Shown here: positions 33,558-42,155 of the stretch, piece after piece
Layout of the letters: the number at the start of each line of letters is the position of its first letter
Numbering within the stretch: position 1 is the first letter of the stretch
Source: Umezawaea sp049997955
GTDB lineage: Bacteria > Actinomycetota > Actinomycetes > Mycobacteriales > Pseudonocardiaceae
NCBI GenBank assembly: GCA_049997955.1
Contig: JAEBDY010000025.1
Span: 23,223 to 87,222, forward strand
Direction of reading: 5' to 3'
Length of the DNA stretch: 64,000 nucleotides
Program-made: the position numbers and the translations under genes
The notes under the pieces: model-generated
Database searches by the model: none
What the model was told of the DNA's origin: nothing
The model's input: the letters and a program-made list of their open reading frames with translations, nothing else

Positions 33558-35054
33558 TCACCTCCGACGCGAGAGGACGGCGTGGACGGCGAAGCCGAGT
33601 GCCATGCCGATGAACCAGGTGTACGGGGCCGCGCCCTTCATGCCGGGGCCGCTGGTCCAGAGGACCGGAACCATGGCGATGGACGCGCCGACGATCGTGG
33701 CGATGACGGCCGGGGGGTTGAAGCCCTTGCTGTACCAGTAGCTGCCGCTGGTGGACATGGTGAACAGGTCGTCCACCACCACCTTCTGCTTGCGCACCAG
33801 GTAGTAGTCCGCGATGAGGACGCCGAACAGCGGACCGATGAACGCGCCGAGCGTCTCCAGGGTGTAGTGGATGACGTCGGGGCTGTTGTAGAGGTTCCAC
33901 GGGGTGATCAGCACGGAGCCGACCGCGGCGATCATGCCGCCCGCGCGCCAGGAGATCTTCTGGGGGCTGACGTTGGAGAAGTCGAACGCCGGTGAGATGA
34001 AGTTCGCGACGATGTTGATGCCGATCGTGGCGATGGTGAACGTGAGCGCGCCCAGGACGATGGCCAGGGTGCTGTCGATCCTGGCGACGGTCTGCACCGG
34101 GTCGATGATCAGTTCGCCGAAGACCGGGACGGTGAGGGAGGCGGTGACCACCACGAGGACGGAGAACACCAGGAAGTTCACCGGGAGGCCGAGCAGGTTG
34201 CCGCGCTTGACCGCCGCGAACGACTTGCCGTAGCGGGAGAAGTCGCCGAAGTTCAGCATGGGGCCGGAGAAGTACGACACGACGAGCGCGATGGCGCCGA
34301 GCATGACCGGGATGGCGGCCGTGCCGGTGTACTTGACGTCGCCGAGGGTCAGGTCGATCCCGCTCCAGCCCGCGCGGTAGAGCAGGTAGCCGGTCAGCAG
34401 GAACATGACGACGTAGACCGCGGGGCCGCAGAAGTCGATGAACTTGCGGATCGTCTCCATGCCCGTCCAGAACACCGCCGCCTGCAGGATCCACAGCACG
34501 GTGAAGCAGGCCCAGCCGAGCAGCGGCAGGCCGAGGAGGCCGTACTCCTGGACGTTCGCGTAGGGCATGAGACCGGGGAACAGCTTGAGCAGGGCCACTT
34601 CCAGCGCGGCCGACGCGAGGTAGGTCTGGATGCCGTACCAGGCCACGGCGATCAGGCCGCGGATGATGGCGGGGATGTTCGCGCCGAGGACGCCGAACAC
34701 GCTGCGGCAGATGACCGGGTACGGGACGCCGGTGACCTGGCTGGGTTTCGCGACCAGGTTGCAGAAGAAGTAGACGATGCCGATGCCGACGAGCAGGGAG
34801 ACCAGCACCTGCCAGCTGTTCAGGCCGAGCATGAACAGGCTGCCCGCGGTGACGTAGCCGCCGACGCTGTGCACATCGGACATCCAGAAGGCGAAGATGT
34901 TGTAGGAGCCCCAGGTCTGCTTCTCCAGCGGGGCCAGGTCCTCGTTCGTGAGGCGCGGGTCGTAGTCGGGTTTCACGCCCCCGCTCACGGGGACCTCGTC
35001 GCCGACGGAGGCCAGTGGGAGGAATTCCTTCGCCTGGGGCACGATCTCGGTCAT
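33558..35054 (-). CDS. NCS1 family nucleobase/hydantoin/allantoin permease
   Basis: This 498-residue cation symporter has 12 membrane helices in the LeuT fold. The N-terminal NEDLAPLEKQTWGSYNIFAFWMSD, the VTGVPYPVICRSVFG helix and the PAFDFSNVSPQKISWRAGG segment match Mhp1/PucI-type transporters for hydantoins and allantoin. The ATG at 35054 is chosen because GGGAG lies five bases upstream, whereas the preceding GTG would overlap that site. It is followed directly by the racemase gene and preceded by a GntR regulator, suggesting a small uptake and catabolism operon. Confidence 0.93.
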   Translation of the reverse strand: MTEIVPQAKEFLPLASVGDEVPVSGGVKPDYDPRLTNEDLAPLEKQTWGSYNIFAFWMSDVHSVGGYVTAGSLFMLGLNSWQVLVSLLVGIGIVYFFCNLVAKPSQVTGVPYPVICRSVFGVLGANIPAIIRGLIAVAWYGIQTYLASAALEVALLKLFPGLMPYANVQEYGLLGLPLLGWACFTVLWILQAAVFWTGMETIRKFIDFCGPAVYVVMFLLTGYLLYRAGWSGIDLTLGDVKYTGTAAIPVMLGAIALVVSYFSGPMLNFGDFSRYGKSFAAVKRGNLLGLPVNFLVFSVLVVVTASLTVPVFGELIIDPVQTVARIDSTLAIVLGALTFTIATIGINIVANFISPAFDFSNVSPQKISWRAGGMIAAVGSVLITPWNLYNSPDVIHYTLETLGAFIGPLFGVLIADYYLVRKQKVVVDDLFTMSTSGSYWYSKGFNPPAVIATIVGASIAMVPVLWTSGPGMKGAAPYTWFIGMALGFAVHAVLSRRR

Positions 35055-35159
35055 GGTCACTCCCGGCTCGCCTGTCCGTCACGGCTACGCCAGGTAAAAG
35101 TAGGAGCGCGATGTTACACGTCCATCACGCCGAACATATATCTTGCCGGGGCAGGGTTC

Positions 35160-35873
35160 TCAGTCCGGTTCGGCGAACAGCCCGGTGTGCCGCGGCAGCA
35201 GTTCCAGCGAAGACTGGAGCCGCTGGTGGTGCGTCCTCGCGGCTTCCAGCAGCGCCTTCCCGTCGCGCGCGACGAACGCCGCCAGCATGGCGTCGTGGTC
35301 GTTGTGCAGCTGCGCCCGTTCCGCTTCCGGCACGTGCGCCATGGGCCGCAACGGCTCGGTGACGTTCCACGCCGACTCGAACATGCCGAGCAGCCGCACC
35401 ATGCCGCAGGGCGCGACGAGCGCGAGGTGGAAGCTGCGGCTCTCCCGGTGGTAGGCCTGGACGTCCCCGGCCCGCACCGCCTCCTCCAGGCCCTGGTGGG
35501 CCGCGCGGGCCGTGGCGTCGTCCGCCGCGCTCGCCGACCCGACCGCCGCGCTCAGCGCCGCCGCCTCCAGCACACCGCGCACGAGGTACAGCTCGTGCAG
35601 CTCGCGGGCCGTCAGCTTGGCGACCGTGTAGCCGAGGTTGGGCCGGTGCTCGACCAGGCCCTCACTGATCAGCGTCTTCAACGACTCGCGCACGGGGATG
35701 CGGCTGACGCCGAACACCGCGGCCACCTCGTCCAGCGGGATCGGCGTGCCGGGCGGCACGCCGCCGTCGAGCAGGCAGCGGCGCAGCTCGGCGAGGATCG
35801 CGGCCTGCGAGCTGCCGGGGCGCTCGCTGACCAGCCGCGTGATCAGCACGGACCGGTGCTTCCGACCTGGCAT
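35160..35873 (-). CDS. GntR family regulator, FCD (FadR) subclass
   Basis: This 237-residue regulator has the winged HTH (PLDEVAAVFGVSRIPVRESLKTLISEGLVEHR, about residues 45-80) and an all-helical FCD effector domain. Candidate metal-binding residues of the latter are in FHLALVAPCG and HNDHDAMLAAF. It probably represses the downstream permease-racemase genes in response to a hydantoin-like or allantoin-like ligand. The ATG at 35873 follows GAGGAGG. The 105-base gap to the permease contains ATGTT...AACAT half-sites at about 35111-35137 that could be its operator, but this is weak. Confidence 0.9.
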   Translation of the reverse strand: MPGRKHRSVLITRLVSERPGSSQAAILAELRRCLLDGGVPPGTPIPLDEVAAVFGVSRIPVRESLKTLISEGLVEHRPNLGYTVAKLTARELHELYLVRGVLEAAALSAAVGSASAADDATARAAHQGLEEAVRAGDVQAYHRESRSFHLALVAPCGMVRLLGMFESAWNVTEPLRPMAHVPEAERAQLHNDHDAMLAAFVARDGKALLEAARTHHQRLQSSLELLPRHTGLFAEPD

Positions 35874-35971
35874 GCGCGCCTCCTCGCCGAGGACGTGGAG
35901 GCTACGCGCCACGCGTTGCGACGGGGTGTCCACGACGAGCCCGGACGACGGCCGGGCCCTAGGGTGCCGGG

Positions 35972-36352
35972 ATGGCAACGTGGGACGAGGTGCACCGGAT
36001 CGCGATGGCGATGCCCGAAGCGGTGGAGCGCTCGCCGCGCGACTGGCGGGTGAAGGGCAAGGGGTTCGTCTGCGAGCGCCCGTTGCGCAAGGCGGACCTG
36101 CTGGAACTCGGGGCGGACGCGCCGGACGGTCCGATCCTGGGCGCGCGGGTGGCGGACGTGGGTGTGAAGGAGGCGCTGCTGGCCGACGACCCCGACGTCT
36201 ACTTCACCACCTCGCACTTCGACGGCTACGCGATGGTCCTGGCCAGGCTGGACCGGATCGCCTCCGACGAACTGGAGGAGCTGATCACCGAATCCTGGCT
36301 GGTGCAGGCTCCGAAGCGGCTGGCCAAGGCCTACCTGGACGACCGCGGCTGA
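35972..36352 (+). CDS. MmcQ/YjbR family protein
   Basis: This 126-residue protein matches the MmcQ/YjbR fold: MATWDEVHRIAMAMPEAVE, WRVKGKGFVCERPL, DPDVYFTTSHFDGYAMVLARL and the late SWLVQAPKRLAKAYL. These small CyaY-like proteins are widespread and of unknown function, possibly nucleic-acid binding. The ATG at 35972 precedes the family start. It is divergent from the GntR regulator; nothing suggests a joint role. Confidence 0.88.
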   Translation: MATWDEVHRIAMAMPEAVERSPRDWRVKGKGFVCERPLRKADLLELGADAPDGPILGARVADVGVKEALLADDPDVYFTTSHFDGYAMVLARLDRIASDELEELITESWLVQAPKRLAKAYLDDRG

Positions 36353-36476
36353 GGCTTGCTCCTCCCGAGGGCTCCGCGGGGAATCGGGCCGGGATCGGGT
36401 GTCCGCCCGGTACGTTGTCGCACACGGCCGCCGGTGCTCCGTGCGGCGGACCTCGACCGCGCTGGGGGAAGCAGAC

Positions 36477-37286
36477 ATGACGGACATCGTTCGCAGCCTG
36501 GACGTCGAGGGCGCCCGGCTGCACTACGAGGTGCGCGGCTCGGGGCCCGTGCTGGCGGTCATCGGCAACCCGATGGGGGCCGAGGGGTTCGGGCGGATCG
36601 TGCCGGAGCTGACCGACGAGTACATGGTCGTGACGTACGACCCGCGCGGGATCGCGCGCAGCACCCGTGACGACGACCGGGCGCCGACGCCCGAACTGCT
36701 CGCCGACGACGTGGCGCGGGTGCTCGCCGCCGTGACGTCCGAGCCGGTGGCGCTGTTCGGCAGCAGCGGCGGCGCGGTCACCGGACTGGCGCTGGTCACC
36801 CGGCACCCCGGGGTGGTGCACACGCTCGTCGCGCACGAGCCGCCGCTGATGGAGTTCCTGGACGACGGCGGCGCGGGACTGGCCGGGATGGACGACGTGT
36901 TCGCGACCAACCTCGCCCACGGGCCCGCGCTGGCCATGGCGAAGTTCTTCGGCCTCGCCGGGTTCCAGGCCGGGCCGGGGAAGATGGGGCCGCCGCCCAC
37001 CGAGGAGGCGCTGGCGCAGGACGACTACTTCCTGCGGCACATGGCGAACCCGACGATCCGGTCGAAGCCGGACGTCGCGGCGCTGCGGGCGTCGGCGACC
37101 CGGATCGTGCTCGCGGTGGGCGTCAAGTCCGAGGGGCAGCTCGCCTACCGCTCGACCTTCGCGTTCGCGGAGCCGCTCGGGGCCGAGGTGGCCGAGTTCC
37201 CCGGCGACCACATGGGTTTCCTGTTCACGGCGGAGAAGTTCGCCGACACGCTGCGCAAGGTGCTCACCCTGTCGGCGGCTCGATGA
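36477..37286 (+). CDS. Alpha/beta-hydrolase
   Basis: This 269-residue alpha/beta-hydrolase has the oxyanion loop (VIGNPMGAEGFG), nucleophile elbow GSSGGAV (Ser near residue 98) and a late histidine in EFPGDHMGFL. Acidic candidates are present between them. The substrate cannot be inferred. The ATG at 36477 follows GGGGGAAG. Its 3-prime end overlaps the convergent C39-type peptidase gene by 23 bases. Confidence 0.85.
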   Translation: MTDIVRSLDVEGARLHYEVRGSGPVLAVIGNPMGAEGFGRIVPELTDEYMVVTYDPRGIARSTRDDDRAPTPELLADDVARVLAAVTSEPVALFGSSGGAVTGLALVTRHPGVVHTLVAHEPPLMEFLDDGGAGLAGMDDVFATNLAHGPALAMAKFFGLAGFQAGPGKMGPPPTEEALAQDDYFLRHMANPTIRSKPDVAALRASATRIVLAVGVKSEGQLAYRSTFAFAEPLGAEVAEFPGDHMGFLFTAEKFADTLRKVLTLSAAR

Positions 37287-38409
37287 CGTACACGATCCCG
37301 CCGGGACCGCTCGCCACGGAGCCGTCCACGTCGTAGCGCTTGGTGCGCAACCAGATCGTCTCGAACTGGGCGCGCGGGTAGACGCGGCGGACGGTCTCGT
37401 TGGAACTCGACGCCGGGTCGTTGGCGATCACGTCCCCCGCCTCGGTGAAGCCGACGACGACCATGATGTGGCCCGCGGTGCCGTACCCCGCGCCGTCGAG
37501 TTCGCGCTCGTGGAACGACTGCGACGTGATCACCGGGACGCCGCGGGCGATGAACGCCTCCAGCTCGGTCAGCGAACGCAGGCGCGTGACGTGGCCGCGC
37601 AGGCCGTAGGCCGCGGCGTACGCGGTGTTGAAGGGCCAGTTCCCGGCGCCCTCGTAGCCGTGGTCGTAGGTGTGCTTCGCGGCGTGCTCGACACGGGGGT
37701 CGGGCAGGCTCGGGTCGAGATCTCCCGGGGCCGGTCCGCGACCCCAGAACTCGACCACCATCGCCGTGGACGTGGGGCTGCACAACGCTTCCCCGCCCTC
37801 GTGCACGTTCTGCGAGTACCGCGGGACGGGCAGTTCCACACCGCGCGCCGGACCGGGCGCGCTGGGCCGCACGGTGAAGGTGTCGGGCACGGCGGACGCC
37901 ATCGCACCGGCCATCAGCAGCGTCGGCGTCACCGCGGCGCCCGTCGCGCGGTACAGCGTGACCCGGAGCTGGAACCCCTGCTGCGCCCGGCCTTCCGCGG
38001 CCTGGAACGTGTCCACGTCGACGCGCCCGTGCTCGTCCGACTGCCCCGACACGGTCGTGCGCCGGATGTCCGCGTCGCCGAAAGCCCAGCGCCCCATGAC
38101 GTACCAGTCCGTCTCGGGCCCGCGCAGGTCGACGCGGATCCACGTCCCCGTTGGCGTGTCGGCGTTCCACGACGGGACGATCTGCGTCGCGCCGAAGCCC
38201 GTGGTGTGCACGGGCGAGGTCCAGCGGGCGTAGTCGTAGCCGTCCTCCAGACCGATCGGCTGATCGATCACCAGGCCGTTCGACGCCGGGCGCACGCCCT
38301 CGGAGACGCCCGTGGCGAAGTCTGCGGCCGAGCGCCACTCGTGGTGGTCGACGTGCGAGTCCGCGATCGGCGTGAGCATCGCGGCTCCCATCAGCAGGAC
38401 AGCGAACAC
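37264..38409 (-). CDS. Secreted C39-like (Peptidase_C39_2) family protein
   Basis: This 381-residue exported protein has a short signal peptide (FAVLLMGAAMLTPIADS). A beta-rich N-terminal region of about 170 residues follows, then a papain-like C39_2 domain. The active-site Cys is in EALCSPTSTAMVVEFWG, His in GTAGHIMVVVGF and the third residue probably Asp/Asn in VIANDPASS. It could process extracellular peptides, or the domain may only bind them. The second GTG (38409) is chosen because GGAGG lies five bases upstream; the first GTG (38415) would overlap that site. Confidence 0.82.
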   Translation of the reverse strand: MFAVLLMGAAMLTPIADSHVDHHEWRSAADFATGVSEGVRPASNGLVIDQPIGLEDGYDYARWTSPVHTTGFGATQIVPSWNADTPTGTWIRVDLRGPETDWYVMGRWAFGDADIRRTTVSGQSDEHGRVDVDTFQAAEGRAQQGFQLRVTLYRATGAAVTPTLLMAGAMASAVPDTFTVRPSAPGPARGVELPVPRYSQNVHEGGEALCSPTSTAMVVEFWGRGPAPGDLDPSLPDPRVEHAAKHTYDHGYEGAGNWPFNTAYAAAYGLRGHVTRLRSLTELEAFIARGVPVITSQSFHERELDGAGYGTAGHIMVVVGFTEAGDVIANDPASSSNETVRRVYPRAQFETIWLRTKRYDVDGSVASGPGGIVYVIEPPTG

Positions 38410-38510
38410 GGCCACCTCCGGTCAGTCACCTGGTCACACGGTAGCGAGGTTGGCGGAAACCAACCAACCGAGCGCGGGAAACCTGTCCGACTTGTTGGCT
38501 TCATTGGCCG

Positions 38511-38539
38511 TTGACACGGCGCTGGTTGCCGCGCAACTC
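38511..38539 (+). promoter_or_regulatory. Candidate GH64 promoter
   Basis: A perfect TTGACA (38511-38516) is followed by CAACTC or AACTCT after 17-18 bases. The -10 is weak and overlaps the edge of the palindrome at 38540-38557, consistent with a repressible promoter. Confidence 0.45.
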
Positions 38540-38557
38540 TGTGAGAGCGCTCTCACA
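38540..38557. promoter_or_regulatory. Perfect 18-bp palindrome, LacI/CebR-type operator
   Basis: TGTGAGAGC-GCTCTCACA is a perfect palindrome centred on a CpG-like GC step, overlapping the expected start of the GH64 transcript. Its AGAGCGCTCT core resembles operators of LacI-family sugar regulators such as CebR in Streptomyces. The cognate regulator is probably elsewhere, since the window's LacI appears to use GTTTCGAA. Confidence 0.65.
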
Positions 38558-38583
38558 ACTCCATCCTGAGGAGGAGAAAGCCG

Positions 38584-39771
38584 ATGCACGTCAAACGCAA
38601 GCTGTTTTCCCTGTTGGCGGCCGCGGCGACGGCGGCAGCCGGGCTCACGGCCCTGGCGACCGCGGCCGAGGCCGTTCCCGCCACCATTCCGCTCACGATC
38701 ACCAACAACTCGGGTCGCGGCGACCAGGTCTACGTCTACAACCTGGGCACCCAGCTCTCGACCGGGCGACAGGGCTGGGCGGACGCGAACGGCACGTTCC
38801 ACGCGTGGCCCGTCGGGGGCAACCCCCCGACGGCCGCTCCGGACGCGTCGATCGCGGGACCGCGGCCGGGCCAGTCGTTGACGATCCAGATGCCGAAGTT
38901 CTCCGGCCGGGTCTACTTCTCGTACGGCCAGAAGCTGGTGTTCAAGCTGACCACGGGCGGACTCGTGCAGCCCGCCGTGCAGAACCCGTCCGACCCGAAC
39001 GTCAACATCCTGTTCACCTGGTCCGAGTACACCCTGAACGACTCGGGCATCTGGCTGAACAGCACGCAGGTCGACTTCGTCTCGGCCCCGTACGCCGTCG
39101 GCGTGCGACCCGTGAGCGGCGCGACCAAGACGACCGGCAGGCTGAAGCCGGGCGGCTACAACGGGTTCTACAACGCCCTGCGCGCCCAGCCGGGAGGCTG
39201 GGCCAACCTCATCCGGACCCGTCCGGACGGCACGATCGTGCGCGCGCTCGCACCGGGCCACGGCATCGAGGCCGGGGCGCTGCCGGCCAACGTCCTGAGC
39301 GACTACGTGAACCGGGTGTGGACGAAGTACTCGTCCTCCACGCTCACCGTGACGCCGTTCGCGAACCAGCCGAACCTCAAGTACTTCGGCCGGGTCTCGG
39401 GCAACACGATGAACTTCACCAACAGCGCGGGCCAGGTCGTCACCTCGTTCCAGAAGCCCGACTCGGACAGCATCTTCGGCTGCTACAAGCTCCTGGACGC
39501 CCCGAACGACCTGGTCCGCGGCCCGATCTCGCGCACCCTGTGCGCCGGGTACAACCGCTCCACCCTGCTGACCAACCCCAACCAGCCGGACGCGAACAAC
39601 TCCGGCTTCTACCTGGACAACGTGACCAACCACTACTCCAGGAAGATCCACGCGCAAATGGCCGACGGCAAGGCGTACGGCTTCGCCTTCGACGACGTCG
39701 GCGCCCACGAGTCGCTCGTCCACGACGGCAACCCGGCCCAGGCGTACCTCACCCTCGACCCGTTCAACTAG
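38584..39771 (+). CDS. Secreted glycoside hydrolase family 64 (beta-1,3-glucanase)
   Basis: This 395-residue exported enzyme has a signal peptide (residues 1 to about 31, ending AAEAVPA). The GH64 catalytic domain is recognisable from IPLTITNNSGRGDQVYVYNLG, GRVYFSYGQKLVFKL, FTWSEYTLNDSGIWLNSTQVDFVSAP and the late YGFAFDDVGAHESLVHDGNP. GH64 enzymes release laminaripentaose from beta-1,3-glucans such as fungal cell walls. The ATG follows GGAGGAG. It is preceded by an 18-bp palindrome for sugar-dependent repression and followed by a terminator. Confidence 0.95.
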   Translation: MHVKRKLFSLLAAAATAAAGLTALATAAEAVPATIPLTITNNSGRGDQVYVYNLGTQLSTGRQGWADANGTFHAWPVGGNPPTAAPDASIAGPRPGQSLTIQMPKFSGRVYFSYGQKLVFKLTTGGLVQPAVQNPSDPNVNILFTWSEYTLNDSGIWLNSTQVDFVSAPYAVGVRPVSGATKTTGRLKPGGYNGFYNALRAQPGGWANLIRTRPDGTIVRALAPGHGIEAGALPANVLSDYVNRVWTKYSSSTLTVTPFANQPNLKYFGRVSGNTMNFTNSAGQVVTSFQKPDSDSIFGCYKLLDAPNDLVRGPISRTLCAGYNRSTLLTNPNQPDANNSGFYLDNVTNHYSRKIHAQMADGKAYGFAFDDVGAHESLVHDGNPAQAYLTLDPFN

Positions 39772-39779
39772 ACCGGTGA

Positions 39780-39815
39780 ACCGCGACGCGCGGAGCCCTC
39801 TCCACGCGTCGCGGT
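39780..39815. terminator. Terminator between the GH64 and lspA genes
   Basis: ACCGCGACGCG pairs perfectly with CGCGTCGCGGT (11 bp) around a 14-base loop. It starts 9 bases after the GH64 stop and ends at the lspA stop, serving both convergent genes. Confidence 0.8.
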
Positions 39816-40321
39816 CACTTCTCGGCGGTGGCGCGGTCGTGCAGGAACGTGAGGACGACGAAGAGGACCGCGCCGCTGAAGAGGGCGATGTCGGCGATGT
39901 TGCCGACGAACCAGCCGTTGTAGTCGATGAAGTCGACGACGTGGCCGCGGGCGAAGCCGGGGTCGCGGAACAGGCGGTCCAGCAGGTGGGTGAAGGCGCC
40001 GCCCAGCAGCAGTGCCAGCGCGAGGGCGTGGGACTTCGCCTGGGGCTTGGTGGCCAGGCGGGCGAGCACCACCACGGCCACGGCGGCGAGGATCGTGAAG
40101 ATCCAGGTCGAGCCGCTGCCGATGGAGAACGCGGCGCCGGGGTTGTAGAGCAGGCGGAACTGGAGGAAGTCGCCGAGCACGGGGATCGGCGGCTTGCCGG
40201 TGAGCGCGGATTCGGCCCAGAACTTGGTCGCCTGGTCGAGCACCAGGACGACCGCCGCCACGGTCAGCACGATCGCCAGCCGACGGGACTCGGCGGGAAC
40301 TGGGGTATCCGTATCCGTCAC
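39815..40321 (-). CDS. lspA: Signal peptidase II (lipoprotein signal peptidase)
   Basis: This is a 168-residue aspartic membrane protease that removes signal peptides from prolipoproteins. Four hydrophobic helices and the conserved motifs are visible: DQATKFWA, YNPGAAFSIGSG, LLDRLFRDPGFARGHVVDFI (catalytic Asp) and WFVGNIADIALF (catalytic Asp). The GTG at 40321 is preferred; a TACCCT six bases upstream suggests a leaderless mRNA. It would mature the lipoproteins encoded at 2820, 17313 and 48985. No pseudouridine synthase (rluD) follows it here. Confidence 0.95.
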   Translation of the reverse strand: MTDTDTPVPAESRRLAIVLTVAAVVLVLDQATKFWAESALTGKPPIPVLGDFLQFRLLYNPGAAFSIGSGSTWIFTILAAVAVVVLARLATKPQAKSHALALALLLGGAFTHLLDRLFRDPGFARGHVVDFIDYNGWFVGNIADIALFSGAVLFVVLTFLHDRATAEK

Positions 40322-40343
40322 CGGAGGAGGGTAACCGGTCCGC

Positions 40344-40844
40344 TCAGCCGGCCAGTCGGGCGATGAGCAGTGCGCGCGACTCCGCGTCGAACGCCACCAG
40401 GCGGACGACGTCGACGTTCGTCGGGGTCGTGGTGAGGGTGTGGACCGCGACGCGGGCGGCCTCGTCGGCCGGGAAGCCGTAGGCGCCGGTCGCGATGGCC
40501 GGGAACGCGACGGTGCGCGCCCCGAGGTCGTCGGCCACCTCGAGGCAGCGGCGGTAGCAGGACGCCAGGACGGCGGCTTCGCCCTGGTCACCGTCCTCCC
40601 AGACCGGGCCGACGGTGTGGATCACGTGGCGCACGGGGCCGAGGTCGAACGCGGGTGTGGCCTTCGCGTCACCGGGGTCGCACGGCGCGATCGCGGCACC
40701 CGCCTCGGCCAGGCGAGGACCCGCGGCGCGGTGCACCGCGCCGTCCACACCGCCACCGCCCATGAGCGACTCGTTCGCCGCCGTGACGATCGCGTCGACG
40801 TGTTCGCGGGTGATGTCGCCGAGCACTACCTCGATGCGGGGCAT
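40344..40844 (-). CDS. Macrodomain protein, O-acetyl-ADP-ribose deacetylase-like
   Basis: This 166-residue single macrodomain carries the MacroD-type signature: DAIVTAANESLMGGGGVDGAVHRAAG (residues about 17-42) and the late AFPAIATGAYGFP. Such enzymes bind ADP-ribose and hydrolyse O-acetyl-ADP-ribose or mono-ADP-ribosyl-Asp/Glu. The ATG at 40844 directly precedes the conserved RIEVVLGDIT. It lies just upstream of lspA on the same strand, 22 bases apart, and downstream of the aminotransferase gene. Confidence 0.93.
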   Translation of the reverse strand: MPRIEVVLGDITREHVDAIVTAANESLMGGGGVDGAVHRAAGPRLAEAGAAIAPCDPGDAKATPAFDLGPVRHVIHTVGPVWEDGDQGEAAVLASCYRRCLEVADDLGARTVAFPAIATGAYGFPADEAARVAVHTLTTTPTNVDVVRLVAFDAESRALLIARLAG

Positions 40845-40888
40845 GGGGTGATCATGCACCGGCTGGTGCACGGACGGCGCGCGGCCCG

Positions 40889-42046
40889 TCAGACGGCGCC
40901 GCGCAGCACCGGGGCCAGGCGGGCCATGCCCGCGGTGATGACGTCCGGGCTGTTCGTGGTGAAGGACAGGCGGAGGGTGGCGTGGTTCGGGGTGGTGGCG
41001 TGGAAGGCCGCTCCCGGGACGTAGGCGACCTCGTTGACCAGGGCGGTCTTGAGGAGGTCGGCCGTGTTGACCTGACCGGGCAGCTCCACCCAGACGAACA
41101 TGCCGCCGTCCGGATCGCTCCACGTCGTCCCCGGCGGGGTCGTGCCGGGGAGGGCGGTGACCATCGCGTCCCGCCGTGCCCGGTACGCGGCGCGGAGCCC
41201 GGCGATGTGGGCGTCCAGGTCGGCGGTCGCCAGGTAGATCGCGGCTGCCGCCTGGTCGATGGTGGACGTGTGCAGGTCGGCGGCCTGCTTGACGATCACG
41301 AGGGTGCGCAGCAGGGCGGCCGGGGCGCGGAGCCAGCCGAGGCGGAGACCGGGGGCGCCGACCTTCGAGAAGCTGCCCAGGTGGATGACGTGGTCCGGGG
41401 CGCCGACCGCCAACGAGGGCAGCGGGGCGCCGCGGTAGCGGAGTTCGCCGTACGGGTCGTCCTCGACGACCCGGAGGTCGTGCGCGGCGGCCAGGGCGGC
41501 GATGGCGGTGCGGCGCTCGGCCGGGAGCGTGCGGCCGGTGGGGTTGGCGAACGTCGGCACCAGGTACACCAGCGCGGGGCGCTCGGACCTGATCACCTCC
41601 TCCAGCGCCTCGGGGATCATCCCGTGCTCGTCCCCCGCGACCGGCACCACGCGGGCGCCCGCCATGCGGAAGCACTGGAGCGCGGCCAGGTAGGTCGGCT
41701 CCTCGACGGCCACGACGGCGCCCGGCCCCAGCAGGGCGGCCGTGACGAGCGTGAGGGCCTGCTGGGACCCGGTGGTGATGAGCAGGTCGGCCCCGGTCGT
41801 CGGCAGGCCGCGCGCCGTCATGCGGGCGGCGACCAGCGACCGGAGGTCCGCGTTGCCCTCGGTCGGCGCGTACTGCAGGTTCCGCCGCCCGACCGGCTCG
41901 CACAGCGCCTGGTGGAAGGCCGCGCGAATCCCGGCCAGGTCGAACAGCTCCGGCGCGGGCAGGCCACCCGCGAACGAGATGACCTCGGGGCGGTCGACCA
42001 GGGCCAGCAGGTCGCGAACGGGCGAGCTGGAGACGTCCTTGAGCAT
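40889..42046 (-). CDS. PLP-dependent aminotransferase (class I/II, LysN/ARO8-like)
   Basis: This 385-residue fold-type I aminotransferase has the PLP lysine in GSFSKVGAPGLRLGW. The Asn/Tyr pocket is in PTFANPTGR and EDDPYGELRY, and the start VISFAGGLPAPELF is typical of 2-aminoadipate/aromatic aminotransferases related to the catalytic half of MocR regulators. No HTH domain is attached. The ATG at 42046 is chosen because GAGGA lies five bases upstream; a GTG at 42064 lacks a site. The substrate is probably an aromatic or branched amino acid. Confidence 0.88.
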   Translation of the reverse strand: MLKDVSSSPVRDLLALVDRPEVISFAGGLPAPELFDLAGIRAAFHQALCEPVGRRNLQYAPTEGNADLRSLVAARMTARGLPTTGADLLITTGSQQALTLVTAALLGPGAVVAVEEPTYLAALQCFRMAGARVVPVAGDEHGMIPEALEEVIRSERPALVYLVPTFANPTGRTLPAERRTAIAALAAAHDLRVVEDDPYGELRYRGAPLPSLAVGAPDHVIHLGSFSKVGAPGLRLGWLRAPAALLRTLVIVKQAADLHTSTIDQAAAAIYLATADLDAHIAGLRAAYRARRDAMVTALPGTTPPGTTWSDPDGGMFVWVELPGQVNTADLLKTALVNEVAYVPGAAFHATTPNHATLRLSFTTNSPDVITAGMARLAPVLRGAV

Positions 42047-42073
42047 GGGGGTCCTCGAATCCACGGTGGGGCC

Positions 42074-42109
42074 GCGCGTCCGGGGGCGGTGGTACCGCCC
42101 GGCACGCGC
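42074..42109. repeat. GC-rich hairpin in the aminotransferase leader
   Basis: GCGCGT pairs with ACGCGC and an inner CCGGG-GCGGT pairs with ACCGC-CCGG around a GGT loop. On the minus strand it sits 28 bases before the aminotransferase ATG. It may affect translation or terminate upstream transcripts from the VOC gene. Confidence 0.5.
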
Positions 42110-42155
42110 ACGGGGTGGGCTGCACTGGTCGAGGAGCCTCGTCGAGGATAGCCGC

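Noticed and set aside
42082..42099. T-box-like sequence GGTGGTACCGC
   Set aside because: The match is due to a palindromic hairpin. On the plus strand no gene follows, and on the minus strand the specifier and stem I are missing.
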